Source: Leeuwenhoekiella polynyae
GTDB taxonomy: Bacteria > Bacteroidota > Bacteroidia > Flavobacteriales > Flavobacteriaceae
Assembly (NCBI RefSeq): GCF_042683665.1
Contig: NZ_JBHUOO010000018.1
Strand: one strand, 5' to 3'
DNA length: 64,000 nt
Shown here: positions 18,392 through 26,865 of the stretch, piece by piece
How the letters are laid out: each line of letters starts with the position of its first letter
Position numbering within the stretch: position 1 is the stretch's first letter
Made by a program: the position numbers and the translations under genes
Notes under the pieces: generated by a model
Databases searched by the model: none
The model's input: the letters and a program-made list of their open reading frames with translations, nothing else
Told to the model about the DNA's origin: nothing

Positions 18392-19545
18392 AAATTATGG
18401 CCAATTCTTTTGACACCGCGTATCCTTCTGTAGATGATTTAAGAACCAAAGCAAAAAGTCGGGTTCCGGCATTTGCCTTTGAATACCTCGACGGAGGTTG
18501 TAATGAAGATGTAAGCATCAAACGCAATACCTCTGAAATTCGCGACGTGCAGTTGCAACCGCGTTACCTCAACAATTATGGTGAAAGCTCCACCAAAACC
18601 AAAGTACTGGGAATGGAATTTGATGCCCCTTTTGGTATCGCTCCGGTAGGCCTTCAGGGGCTGATGTGGCCCAACTCGCCTGCGATTTTAGCTAAGGCTG
18701 CCCACAAACACAACATTCCGTTTATCCTGAGTACGGTAACGACAATGGATATTGAAAAAGCCAGCGAACTCACCGAAGGCAATGCCTGGTTTCAGTTGTA
18801 CAATCCGGTGGAAGACGCGGTGCGCAACAACATTATTGACCGTGCGGAAGCAGCCGGTTGCCCGGTTCTCGTCCTGCTGTGCGATGTGCCTACCTTTGGC
18901 TTTCGCCCAAGGGATTTTAAAAACGGATTGGCGCTTCCGCCTAAAATGTCTGTTAAGAATATCATGCAAATCCTAGGCAAACCTACCTGGGCGTACAACA
19001 CGCTCAAATACGGTCAGCCTACTTTTGAAAACCTCAAACCCTACACGCCGGAAGGTTTAAATCTAAAGCAACTGGGTGCGTTTATGGACCGTACCTTTTC
19101 GGGGAAACTCAACGAAGAAAAAATAAAACCCATCCGCGACCGCTGGAAGGGCAAATTGGTACTTAAAGGCGTACAATCCCTGCAAGATACGCAGGATGCG
19201 ATACGTATGGGCTTTGACGGCATCATCGTTTCCAACCACGGTGGACGCCAACTGGATGCGGCCCAATCGACTATCAATTCGCTGAAAGAAATCGCAGCCA
19301 CCTACGGCGACCAGATCGAGGTGATGATGGACAGTGGCCTGCGCTCTGGTCCCGATATCGCCCGGGCGGTGGCCTGTGGAGCCAAATTTACCTTTATGGG
19401 CCGCTCGTTTATGTACGGCTGTGGCGCATTAGGCAACAAAGGCGGGGATCACACGATCGGGATGCTCAAAACCCAATTTAAACAAGTAATGGATCAACTG
19501 GTTTGCGAGCGGGTCGAAGACCTGCCCAAACACTTAATAACCTAA
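18388..19545 (+). CDS. lldD: FMN-dependent alpha-hydroxy-acid (L-lactate) dehydrogenase
   Basis: This 385-residue member of the FMN alpha-hydroxy-acid oxidase family has the active-site block SNHGGRQLD (H284, R287) and the typical N-terminus DLRTKAKSRVPAFAFEYLDGG. It oxidises L-lactate to pyruvate, passing electrons to quinone or oxygen. In this operon it would use the lactate made by the upstream lactaldehyde dehydrogenase, completing rhamnose breakdown to DHAP plus pyruvate. The start at 18388 overlaps the kinase stop (ATGA); ATG at 18397 is an alternative. Glycolate or another hydroxy acid cannot be excluded as substrate. Confidence 0.88.
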   Translation: MKIMANSFDTAYPSVDDLRTKAKSRVPAFAFEYLDGGCNEDVSIKRNTSEIRDVQLQPRYLNNYGESSTKTKVLGMEFDAPFGIAPVGLQGLMWPNSPAILAKAAHKHNIPFILSTVTTMDIEKASELTEGNAWFQLYNPVEDAVRNNIIDRAEAAGCPVLVLLCDVPTFGFRPRDFKNGLALPPKMSVKNIMQILGKPTWAYNTLKYGQPTFENLKPYTPEGLNLKQLGAFMDRTFSGKLNEEKIKPIRDRWKGKLVLKGVQSLQDTQDAIRMGFDGIIVSNHGGRQLDAAQSTINSLKEIAATYGDQIEVMMDSGLRSGPDIARAVACGAKFTFMGRSFMYGCGALGNKGGDHTIGMLKTQFKQVMDQLVCERVEDLPKHLIT

Positions 19546-19549
19546 GCTA

Positions 19550-20971
19550 ATGTCACAATACAATCAGGAAGAAGAAGCCATTGAAGCCATTGCCGGCGGC
19601 GAATTTGAACGTGAACGCGTACCCCAGTCCAGACTACAGAGCTGGAAAGCCTTTTTAGGCATGTATGCTGGCGAGCACGCAGCCGGAACCGAGTTTGTCA
19701 TCGGTCCTCTGTTTTTAACGACCGGGGTAAGTGCTTTTGACCTGATTGTAGGCCTGCTGCTGGGTAACCTGATGGCGGTGTTGAGCTGGCGGTTTTTGAC
19801 TGCCGAGATCGGTACAAAATTCAGATATACCTTATACTTTCATTTAGAAAAAATCTGTGGTACCCGTCTGGTAACCGCCTACAACCTTGCAAACGGAGTC
19901 TTATTCTGTTTTCTCGCCGGAGCGATGATAACCGTGTCGGCAACTGCAGTGGGGATTCCCTTTGATATGGAAATGCCCAAACTTACAGACACCACACCCA
20001 ACAGCCTGACCTGGGTGATCATCGTTATTGCCATTGGCGCGGTGATTTCCGTCATCGCTGCAAAAGGGTATAATACCGTGGCTAAAGCAGCCAACTGGAT
20101 GTCGCCTATTATCGTAGTGGCTTTTATTGCCTGTGGGGTTGTGGCTTTGATCCAACTGGATGTAAACAGTTTTACAGATTTTTGGAACATCTGGGGAGAC
20201 GGTGGTGAACCCTTTCCGGGACAGGTAAAATATACGTTTTGGCACGTGGTGCTCTGGTCCTGGTTTGCCAATGCGGCCATGCACATTGGGATGTCTGATC
20301 TGTCGGTGTTCCGCTTTGCAAAAAAACCAAGTGCAGGATGGACGACCGCCGGTGGTATTTACATCGGTCACTATGTGGCTTGGATCGCCGCTGCTTTGCT
20401 GTATGCGGTGTATCTTAAATCTCCTGAAGCCCAGGCTATGCTTGCAGGTGGCGAAGCACCTTCGGTAGCTCCGGGTCCTTTGGCCTACAATGCCATTGGG
20501 GTTTTTGGAATTATCGCCGTGATCTTGGCAGGATGGACGACTGCTAACCCTACGATTTACCGGGCCGGACTGGCGTTTCAGGCCATCATACCCAAACTTT
20601 CTACTTTTTGGGTAACCATCATTGCCGGTACCGTAGCCACGATTGCAGGCTTATTCCCCGCATTTGCCATGAAGCTTTTAGGCTTTGTAGCCCTCTACGG
20701 CTTTATTCTGGCGCCTATTGGAGCCATCATTGTGTTCGAATATTTCTTTGGAAAACAAGCCGGGATCCAATCCTTTTATGCCGAAAAAACCGGAATCAAA
20801 TTCAACTGGGCGGTGTTTGGTGCCTGGGCCTTAAGCTTTGGCGTGTTCTACTTCATTTCGATTCAATTTGAAGTATTCCTCTCCTTCCTCACCTTACCGG
20901 CGTGGATCAGTTGTGGAGTGCTGTTTTTAATCTTCAGCAAGTTGTATCAGAAAAAGCAGCGAACCGCTTAA
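19550..20971 (+). CDS. NCS1-type permease, candidate rhamnose (or lactate) transporter
   Basis: This 473-residue integral inner-membrane protein has about 12 hydrophobic segments. It resembles the nucleobase:cation symporter-1 / CodB-like family (FLTTGVSAFDLIVGLLLGN near the N-terminus, GWTTANPTIYRAGLAFQ in the second half). NCS1 carriers normally move nucleobases, hydantoins or vitamins. As the last gene of the rhamnose operon, 4 bp after lldD, it more likely moves a pathway substrate or product: L-rhamnose in, or lactate. No RhaT or fucose-permease-like gene is present in the window. The family call is good and the substrate inferred from context only. Confidence 0.82.
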   Translation: MSQYNQEEEAIEAIAGGEFERERVPQSRLQSWKAFLGMYAGEHAAGTEFVIGPLFLTTGVSAFDLIVGLLLGNLMAVLSWRFLTAEIGTKFRYTLYFHLEKICGTRLVTAYNLANGVLFCFLAGAMITVSATAVGIPFDMEMPKLTDTTPNSLTWVIIVIAIGAVISVIAAKGYNTVAKAANWMSPIIVVAFIACGVVALIQLDVNSFTDFWNIWGDGGEPFPGQVKYTFWHVVLWSWFANAAMHIGMSDLSVFRFAKKPSAGWTTAGGIYIGHYVAWIAAALLYAVYLKSPEAQAMLAGGEAPSVAPGPLAYNAIGVFGIIAVILAGWTTANPTIYRAGLAFQAIIPKLSTFWVTIIAGTVATIAGLFPAFAMKLLGFVALYGFILAPIGAIIVFEYFFGKQAGIQSFYAEKTGIKFNWAVFGAWALSFGVFYFISIQFEVFLSFLTLPAWISCGVLFLIFSKLYQKKQRTA

Positions 20972-21009
20972 CCCCAATTAAAGAAAAACGGGTGCTGAAT
21001 AGCACTTGG

Positions 21010-21050
21010 AAATGGTCGTTATAGTAGGGAATAACGGCTATTTCTTTTTA
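21010..21050 (+). terminator. Terminator of the rhamnose operon
   Basis: A 13-bp stem with two G-U pairs (21010-21022 with 21031-21043) is followed by a T-rich tract, CTTTTTA. It is 39 bp after the permease stop. Confidence 0.72.
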
Positions 21051-21314
21051 GTACCCCAACTGCTATTTGTTAAAAAGCTAACGATGTGTCGACGTATCCT
21101 GATAGTCACAGCACCTAATGCGACCCCTTAATAGCGCACTTCAAGCCCCAATTTGTCATTCCATTAAGAGGGTTTAGGGTAAACTGCTATATTTACGCAA
21201 CAGATACCGCATTCGTTTACAGTCTTTTATACCGAAAAACGAAAATCCCCCTAAAATCCCAGCGCCCTGTTGGGTGCTACGAAGTATATACGAGCAATAC
21301 CAAATCAAAACGAT
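21051..21314. other. Non-coding gap after the rhamnose operon
   Basis: The gap from the permease stop (20971) to the next start (21315) holds the terminator and about 260 bp with no reading frame, repeat or clear promoter that I can support. TATATTTA near 21189-21196 is a weak -7-like sequence. Confidence 0.4.
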
Positions 21315-21794
21315 ATGAAACATCTGCTTTGCCTACTCCTGTTCCTGACCGCTTCAGGGAGTTCCGGGGCTCAGGAAAACCCGGAGGCTTCTTTACAAAC
21401 TATTGACGGAATCATCAATGAACTCCTGGATAAACTAACAATCGAAAAAGGCGAAAAAATGGATACGACCGCCATTCGGAATTTAGTTTACCCGGCTGCC
21501 CTATTTACGGTTGCCGATGCTACACAAGCGGAAACCGTAACGCTGGATGAGTTCCTCTTCCTCCTGAAAGACCCCTATTATGAAGCAGGGGAAATTCATA
21601 AAGTGGTTGATGCCTATCAGGGGATTGCGCAGGTATTTCAGACCTTTCAGGGTAAAGACTCGGAAGGAACTGAAGAACGTGGATTAAACAGCTATCAACT
21701 CACCTATTATGCCGATCGCTGGTGGATCGTAAGCCTTTTATGGACTATAGAATCGGAAACAGCCCCAATACCTAAAAAATATGGTGGGAAATAG
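21315..21794 (+). CDS. Small exported NTF2/SnoaL-like protein
   Basis: This 159-residue protein has a clear signal peptide (MKHLLCLLLFLTASGSSGAQ). The rest has the alternating pattern of an NTF2-like cone fold, ending in YQLTYYADRWWIVSLLWTIE, typical of SnoaL/DUF4440-type proteins. No catalytic residues can be assigned. An in-frame ATG exists at 21270, but the signal peptide begins at 21315. It lies alone between the rhamnose operon and the defence-like pair. Confidence 0.65.
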   Translation: MKHLLCLLLFLTASGSSGAQENPEASLQTIDGIINELLDKLTIEKGEKMDTTAIRNLVYPAALFTVADATQAETVTLDEFLFLLKDPYYEAGEIHKVVDAYQGIAQVFQTFQGKDSEGTEERGLNSYQLTYYADRWWIVSLLWTIESETAPIPKKYGGK

Positions 21795-21892
21795 GTAAAA
21801 AACTACCTGGCTTCTCAGTTTTAATGCCGAATGAGGAATTCCGTAAAAGTCTGATATAAAAAGGTTTATATTTACTTAAATAATAGATTGAC

Positions 21893-21924
21893 AAATGCTT
21901 GTAAATGCTTACAAGCATTTACAA
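21893..21924. repeat. Nested perfect palindromes
   Basis: Two overlapping perfect 12-bp inverted repeats share sequence: 21893-21904 with 21909-21920, and 21899-21910 with 21913-21924. They are built from TGTAAATGCTT and its reverse. This may be an operator or a recombination site. It lies at the border between the catabolic genes and the AT-rich Abi-like pair. Confidence 0.55.
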
Positions 21925-21981
21925 AATGTATTTAACACTACCAGTTGTGTTATCAATAGGTTAGCAAACATTTCAGAAAAT

Positions 21982-22006
21982 AAAAAAACCCAGAACATTG
22001 TCTGGG
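21982..22006 (-). terminator. Probable terminator of the Abi-like gene
   Basis: On the minus strand, CCCAGA and TCTGGG form a 6-bp stem (21989-22006) followed by seven T. It lies about 80 bp downstream of the Abi-like stop codon. Confidence 0.6.
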
Positions 22007-22087
22007 CTAGAGTTTCATTATAGTGATACGCTAAACCATGTTAATCGCACACTGTGGTGCAAAGATAAACAATATAGATCTTTCATG

Positions 22088-22993
22088 CTATTTAAAATGA
22101 ATATATCCTATCTCATTTTTCACAATCTCTTCAATTTCAGGGTTTGTAGAAAACTTAGCGAATACCATATTAAGTTTTTCATGTAATTCCTTTTTTCTGT
22201 TCTGACTAATTTTACCTATGAAATAAGACAAAAGCCGCAGTTGACTGTCAAAATTTTTAGGAACTTTCTCATTATACTTTACCCCATCAATATATGGTAA
22301 AGTATTATTTCCTCTATAATCAAATAGAACACTTCCGTGAGAACAAGCGTTTCGTAGTTCAATTAAACTTCGTATCGCAGTACGAAAATGATTGGTTTTA
22401 AAGAATTCTGGATAATCTCTAATAACCATTTTTCTATCTGCATCGAATTTTAAATTTTGAAACAAACCTAGTGTTTGTCCAAAATCAAAAAATTCAATTG
22501 TCTTCCAAGCAGGAGCATATTTATCTTCATCATATTTCTTGTGATGGTAACTTATAGGCTTATTCCAGAATTTGATATTTTTATATATGCTATTGTTAAA
22601 CTTATCAACATAATTGGCCTCCATAATGTTCTTATCACAGAACCATAATGGATTGGTCTTATATTTTCTGGATAATCTGTATATTATTTTGGACCTTAAA
22701 TTAATTTCAGCTCTGTGCAAGTACCTTAATAAAAGTAACCTTAATTCGTAATTCAAATAGTATAATTCAACAATAGTCGAAAAATGTGTTCCTTCTTTAA
22801 ATTTATGGTCTTCCTCTTCTGTATCTTCACTATATTTTAGATCAAAACTTCTCCAATAGAATCCTAACCTATAATAACCAATATCTCCAAGAATATCCTT
22901 AGTTTTTTGCTCATCAAAATCTAAAGTCATTCCTCGCCCCTTTAGAATTTCAATTTGTTCATCAATGGTGGCGGATAACTTAGTGTTTTTCAT
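22088..22993 (-). CDS. Abi_2-family abortive-infection protein
   Basis: This protein of about 301 residues resembles the AbiD/AbiF (Abi_2) family. The N-terminal MKNTKLSATIDEQIEILKGRGM, IGYYRLGFYWRSFD, the YYLNYELRLLLLRYLHRAEINLRSKI block and the late IRSLIELRNACSHGSVLFDYR (an RN-x4-H-like motif suggesting a HEPN-type nuclease centre) are characteristic. Members stop phage growth by killing or arresting the infected cell. The frame extends to 23032, but homology starts at 22993. It is divergent from an unknown gene with 73 bp between start codons. Codon use is visibly more AT-rich than the flanking carbohydrate genes, suggesting acquisition by transfer. Confidence 0.8.
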   Translation of the reverse strand: MKNTKLSATIDEQIEILKGRGMTLDFDEQKTKDILGDIGYYRLGFYWRSFDLKYSEDTEEEDHKFKEGTHFSTIVELYYLNYELRLLLLRYLHRAEINLRSKIIYRLSRKYKTNPLWFCDKNIMEANYVDKFNNSIYKNIKFWNKPISYHHKKYDEDKYAPAWKTIEFFDFGQTLGLFQNLKFDADRKMVIRDYPEFFKTNHFRTAIRSLIELRNACSHGSVLFDYRGNNTLPYIDGVKYNEKVPKNFDSQLRLLSYFIGKISQNRKKELHEKLNMVFAKFSTNPEIEEIVKNEIGYIHFK

Positions 22994-23066
22994 AAGGTGA
23001 AGATAGAATAAACTAAAAAGTAAATCAAACAAAAACGTTTGCTGACAACGGTTAACAATTATTATA

Positions 23067-23861
23067 ATGACTAAAAATCAAGTTGATACTATTCTTAAAT
23101 CCTTGGGCTACTATGATTCTTTTAAAGAATTGATGAATCAAACTTATCTAGATATTGATTACGGAAAACGATTAGGCGTTATTTCATTTGATTCAATATT
23201 TGAAGCAGACCACAAATATGCATACAACGGAGATGTTGGAATTGCACAATTTCAAGAATGGAATATCATTTTAAATTCCAAATACGTAAGCGAGGAACAA
23301 ATTCTCATTGTTTGTTTGAAAATATTTGATTGGGGAAATGTTTTAACTGGGAACGTAAAATCAGTTGTAAACCTTTACGAGCAAAAAAAGCTTAAAAAAT
23401 ATATCCATAAGGTTACAGAACTCTTGACATTTCAGAAAACTCTTGAGAAACCAAATTTTATCAATGACACAATTCTATGGTCAAGCGGATGGACAAAGGT
23501 CTACTCATTTATTAACCCTGATATCCTAATATATGATTCAAGGGTTTCAGCATTTTTAAACTTCACTTTAATTAGAAATTATAATAGCTTATCAGAAAAT
23601 CAGAAAGAAATATTTCAAAAACTTTCAAATCAACTTTTTAATTTTAGTGGTGCCTTAGGTAGAGAAAGAAAAGTAGCTGCTTTATACGGTTTTAAAAACC
23701 AGCACCCAAAAGGAATTGATGGATTTAATGCCAACTTAATTTCCTCGTGGATAACACAATGCACCAAAGAAAGATTAGGAATTAATAAAAGTATCAGATC
23801 ATTTGAAAAGGCATTTTTTATGCTTGGATTTGATTTAAAACAGATAAAAGATAAAGGCTAA
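23067..23861 (+). CDS. Unknown protein paired with Abi_2; possible OGG-fold-like protein
   Basis: This 264-residue cytoplasmic protein has no signal peptide or membrane segment. I do not recognise it firmly. The block WSSGWTKVYSFINPDILIYDSRVSAFL (about 139-165) and the later LGRERKVAALYGF recall proteins annotated as 8-oxoguanine-glycosylase (OGG)-fold family members seen near defence genes, but this is from memory. It is AT-rich like its divergent neighbour, and the two probably share a control region (22994-23066). It could be a partner or modulator of the Abi protein or simply part of the same transferred piece. Confidence 0.6.
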   Translation: MTKNQVDTILKSLGYYDSFKELMNQTYLDIDYGKRLGVISFDSIFEADHKYAYNGDVGIAQFQEWNIILNSKYVSEEQILIVCLKIFDWGNVLTGNVKSVVNLYEQKKLKKYIHKVTELLTFQKTLEKPNFINDTILWSSGWTKVYSFINPDILIYDSRVSAFLNFTLIRNYNSLSENQKEIFQKLSNQLFNFSGALGRERKVAALYGFKNQHPKGIDGFNANLISSWITQCTKERLGINKSIRSFEKAFFMLGFDLKQIKDKG

Positions 23862-23917
23862 CAAAAAACTCAGTCAAAAACCAACGCCTCATCTTCAATA
23901 ATTAAGCCCTTCAACAA

Positions 23918-24685
23918 TCACAAACTAATTCCTATCCCTATATTTAGGTTGGAGGTATATTCCCGGGTATTCAGCGGGGTTTCACGGTCTAAATAGTAGT
24001 TGTAAGCCGTAAAAACTTTAAACCACTTCGCCAAGGGAACGTCCAGTCGAAATTGTTCCAGAATCCGGTAGTCGCTCAATTCCTGGTAAAGCGGTTGATA
24101 ATAAACCGTATTGGCAATCGAAAATTTAGCCGATTTCGGAGCATACGATACCGTGAGATAGGTGCTGTTGCGATGATTGTAATCGGTCGTACCCGCCTGA
24201 TCGCTAAACTCCACTTCATACAGATAACTAGTACCGACATAGCCGGTAAACCGAGCTCTGTCCATCCATTTTACCCGAAGACCGGCCCCAATCAGATTGC
24301 GCTGTTCTACCACAAGCAGTTGGTTATACTGCCCTTGTATAAAGGCTTCAAATCGTAACCAGTGCAATTTCCTAAACTTATAATTAAATCTTCCGTGAAG
24401 AAACCAGGCATTCTGCAGATTTTCCGCTCCTGAATCGATCAGCCTGTAAGTTCCGATAAGGAAATAGAGCTTCTGGAGATCTTTGGATTTCAATTGGGTG
24501 GTCAGGGCCATATCGAGTTGCGTAACCTGTTTACCATCATTATTGGTATGGTTCAGACTGAAATCGCCATTGAGTGCAAACCGCAACGAGTCGGTCTGCA
24601 TGCGTTTCGATTCAATATTTACTAATTGCGCGGAGAGTACGACTGGTGACAGCCAAAGACACCCCAAAAGTAGGATTCTGATCAT
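23918..24685 (-). CDS. DUF481-like outer-membrane beta-barrel protein
   Basis: This 255-residue exported protein has a signal peptide (MIRILLLGCLWLSPVVLSAQ) and then alternating amphipathic strands with aromatic belts, ending in SNLNIGIGISL, as expected for a small outer-membrane barrel. The wording (LQNAWFLHGRFNYKFRKLHWLRFEAFIQGQYNQL) fits DUF481. The frame extends to 24766, but the signal peptide begins at 24685. The function of this family is not established. It is convergent with the preceding gene and unrelated in role to the PUL as far as can be seen. Confidence 0.72.
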   Translation of the reverse strand: MIRILLLGCLWLSPVVLSAQLVNIESKRMQTDSLRFALNGDFSLNHTNNDGKQVTQLDMALTTQLKSKDLQKLYFLIGTYRLIDSGAENLQNAWFLHGRFNYKFRKLHWLRFEAFIQGQYNQLLVVEQRNLIGAGLRVKWMDRARFTGYVGTSYLYEVEFSDQAGTTDYNHRNSTYLTVSYAPKSAKFSIANTVYYQPLYQELSDYRILEQFRLDVPLAKWFKVFTAYNYYLDRETPLNTREYTSNLNIGIGISL

Positions 24686-25379
24686 AACGTATACTGAACC
24701 CCAAAAATAAAAATATCTTTTCCAATACCCCCTCAGGCATTCCTGATTTTCCGGCCGGCACCACAACTGTACACTTAAATGCCCGTCTCAACAGGTAAGA
24801 ACAGAATAGGCACCGCCTGCAACGTTAAACTCCCTTCAAACTTGACGATACACTCTTGTGGATCATTTCTAAGATTAAAACTAAGAATACAATTCTTTAG
24901 CTTCTTTTTCTTCAGTATAGTACGAAGTCCCCGTTAAAAAATTTTTGAAGCCCTGGAGCAAATTTAGGGGGCTTCGTGCGGTTTTGCCCCTAAGAGCAAA
25001 AATACCTAAGAAAAAGGCTCTTTTCTTTTGGTTCGTTTTCTTTGGAGAAGCAAATCGACGATAGGAGATTCACGAGTTCCAAAACCAATAAGCAACAACG
25101 AGCTAAAGAGAATGAACAGAACAATTTCTAGAACCTTAAAATATACACACCGACAAAGAAAGTTCACAAGCTCCCATAATAAATAGAAAACACGCGAGTA
25201 AAGAATAGGTGCAGATTCCTCCCGCTAGAGCTCACGAGGATACAGGAAGCTCTCCATGCAAAACCATCCATTTAAAAGATGCGGACTTCTTAAGCGGTTC
25301 GCTTTGAACCAACAGGTAAGAACAGGATGCAAAATCCTGCTTAAATGAAGATCTTGTTTGTTCATCTCAAACGAATACC
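24686..25379. other. Long non-coding gap with a 16-bp direct repeat
   Basis: The segment of 694 bp has no supported reading frame. The 16-mer CAACAGGTAAGAACAG occurs at 24789-24804 and again at 25310-25325, 521 bp apart. The inner part contains AT-rich stretches and wording such as CTTTTCTTTTGGTTCGTTTT (25020-25039), which looks like decayed intergenic repeat. A small hairpin (CAGGAT/ATCCTG, 25323-25339) lies 40 bp before the GH28 start. Confidence 0.5.
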
Positions 25380-26864
25380 ATGAAAGCATTCCACTCTTTT
25401 TTAGCAGTTCTCCTTTTATCTTATGTCGGTTGTAAAAACACTACAGAAACCAGGGAAAGCGAAGCAGAGGAGTCGACTCCTTTCGAACCGGAATGGATCA
25501 ATAAAGTGGGTGCAGATTCAAACGAATTCAAAGAAGCGGTGTTTTATGTGAATGACTACGCTGCCGTTGCAGACGGCAGCGCGCTCACCACCACTGCCAT
25601 TCAAAAAGCCATTGATGCCGCAGCTGCAAACGGAGGCGGTACCGTATCCTTTAAACCCGGCAAATACCTCAGCGGTTCTATATTTATCAAAGAAAACGTT
25701 CATTTTAATATTCCGGAAGGGGTTGAACTACTGGGAAGCGAAGACATCGCAGATTATCCCGAGATTGATACCCGCATTGCAGGGATCGAAATGAAATGGC
25801 CTGCCGCCCTCATCAACGTACTCGACCAAAAAAACGTGACTATAGACGGTGACGGCCTCGTTGACGGCCAGGGTAAAGTCTTCTGGGACTACTACTGGAA
25901 CCTGCGCAAGGAATACGAACCCAAAGGCCTGCGCTGGATTGTAGATTATGACGCCAAACGCCCCCGTACAATACTCATTCAGAATGCGGAGAATGTATTT
26001 CTCGAAGACCTCAACATTCAACGTGCCGGATTCTGGACTGTGCAGGTGCTCTACTCCAACCACATTACAGTAGACGGACTCACCATACGCAATAACATCG
26101 GCGGTCATGGTCCCAGCACGGATGGGATTGATATAGACAGTTCGAAGTATATTTTAGTACAAAATTGCGATATCGATTGCAACGACGATAACTTTTGTTT
26201 GAAAGCCGGGCGCGACTGGGACGGCCTGCGGGTGGATCGCCCCACCGAATATGTAGTGATCCGGGATTGTATAGCATTAGCAGGATCGGGTCTTACCACT
26301 ATTGGTAGTGAAACAAGTGGAGATATTCGCCATGTATTTGTTACTAACATCCAGGGAAAAGGCACCAAAACCGGACTCAAGATCAAATCGGCTACCAACC
26401 GGGGCGGAACGGTTGAAGACATTCATATGCAAAATATCAAAATGGATAGTGTGGGTACGTTTATGGAGGTTTCGATGAACTGGAATCCCGCTTACAGTTA
26501 TTCAAAATTACCGGAAGACTATGCTTACGATACGATCCCAAAACGCTGGAAAACCTTACTCGAAGAAGTTACACCTCCGGAAAAAGGAATTCCAACATTT
26601 AAAAATATTAGCATTTCAAACATCGAGGTTCAAGGCGCCAAACGTGCCATTTATGTAAATGGAATGGAAGCTTCTACTGTAAGTAATATTCAACTGACTG
26701 ATGTACACATTGCTGCACAGAAAGCTGGTCAAATAACCTATAGTAAAGATTGGACGCTTAATAATGTGAGTCTCAATATCGCCGATGGTTCTACACTAAC
26801 TATTGAAAATGCACCGGGCGTTGAATTCCCGAACACCCTATACATCACAAATGATGAAGATTAA
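25380..26864 (+). CDS. GH28 polygalacturonase / rhamnogalacturonan hydrolase
   Basis: This 494-residue lipoprotein-like enzyme (SYVGC near residue 18) folds as a right-handed beta-helix. GH28 catalytic motifs are in order: D248 in STDGID, D269/D270 in CNDDNFCLK, GSETSG (309-314) in place of GHG, and K336 in LKIKS. It hydrolyses alpha-galacturonosyl linkages. With PL11 and GH105 in the operon, an exo-acting role on rhamnogalacturonan oligosaccharides is likely. It is first of six coupled genes running to 39949. The leader has ACAGGATG at 25322-25329 but without the 20-bp-spaced -7 box of the shared promoters. Confidence 0.93.
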   Translation: MKAFHSFLAVLLLSYVGCKNTTETRESEAEESTPFEPEWINKVGADSNEFKEAVFYVNDYAAVADGSALTTTAIQKAIDAAAANGGGTVSFKPGKYLSGSIFIKENVHFNIPEGVELLGSEDIADYPEIDTRIAGIEMKWPAALINVLDQKNVTIDGDGLVDGQGKVFWDYYWNLRKEYEPKGLRWIVDYDAKRPRTILIQNAENVFLEDLNIQRAGFWTVQVLYSNHITVDGLTIRNNIGGHGPSTDGIDIDSSKYILVQNCDIDCNDDNFCLKAGRDWDGLRVDRPTEYVVIRDCIALAGSGLTTIGSETSGDIRHVFVTNIQGKGTKTGLKIKSATNRGGTVEDIHMQNIKMDSVGTFMEVSMNWNPAYSYSKLPEDYAYDTIPKRWKTLLEEVTPPEKGIPTFKNISISNIEVQGAKRAIYVNGMEASTVSNIQLTDVHIAAQKAGQITYSKDWTLNNVSLNIADGSTLTIENAPGVEFPNTLYITNDED

Positions 26865-26865
26865 T

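Noticed and set aside
25320..25329. GAACAGGATG before GH28 as a sixth member of the shared promoter set
   Set aside because: It matches 9 of 10 positions of the element in promoter B, but no TAnnTTTR box follows at 20 bp, so it was not counted.
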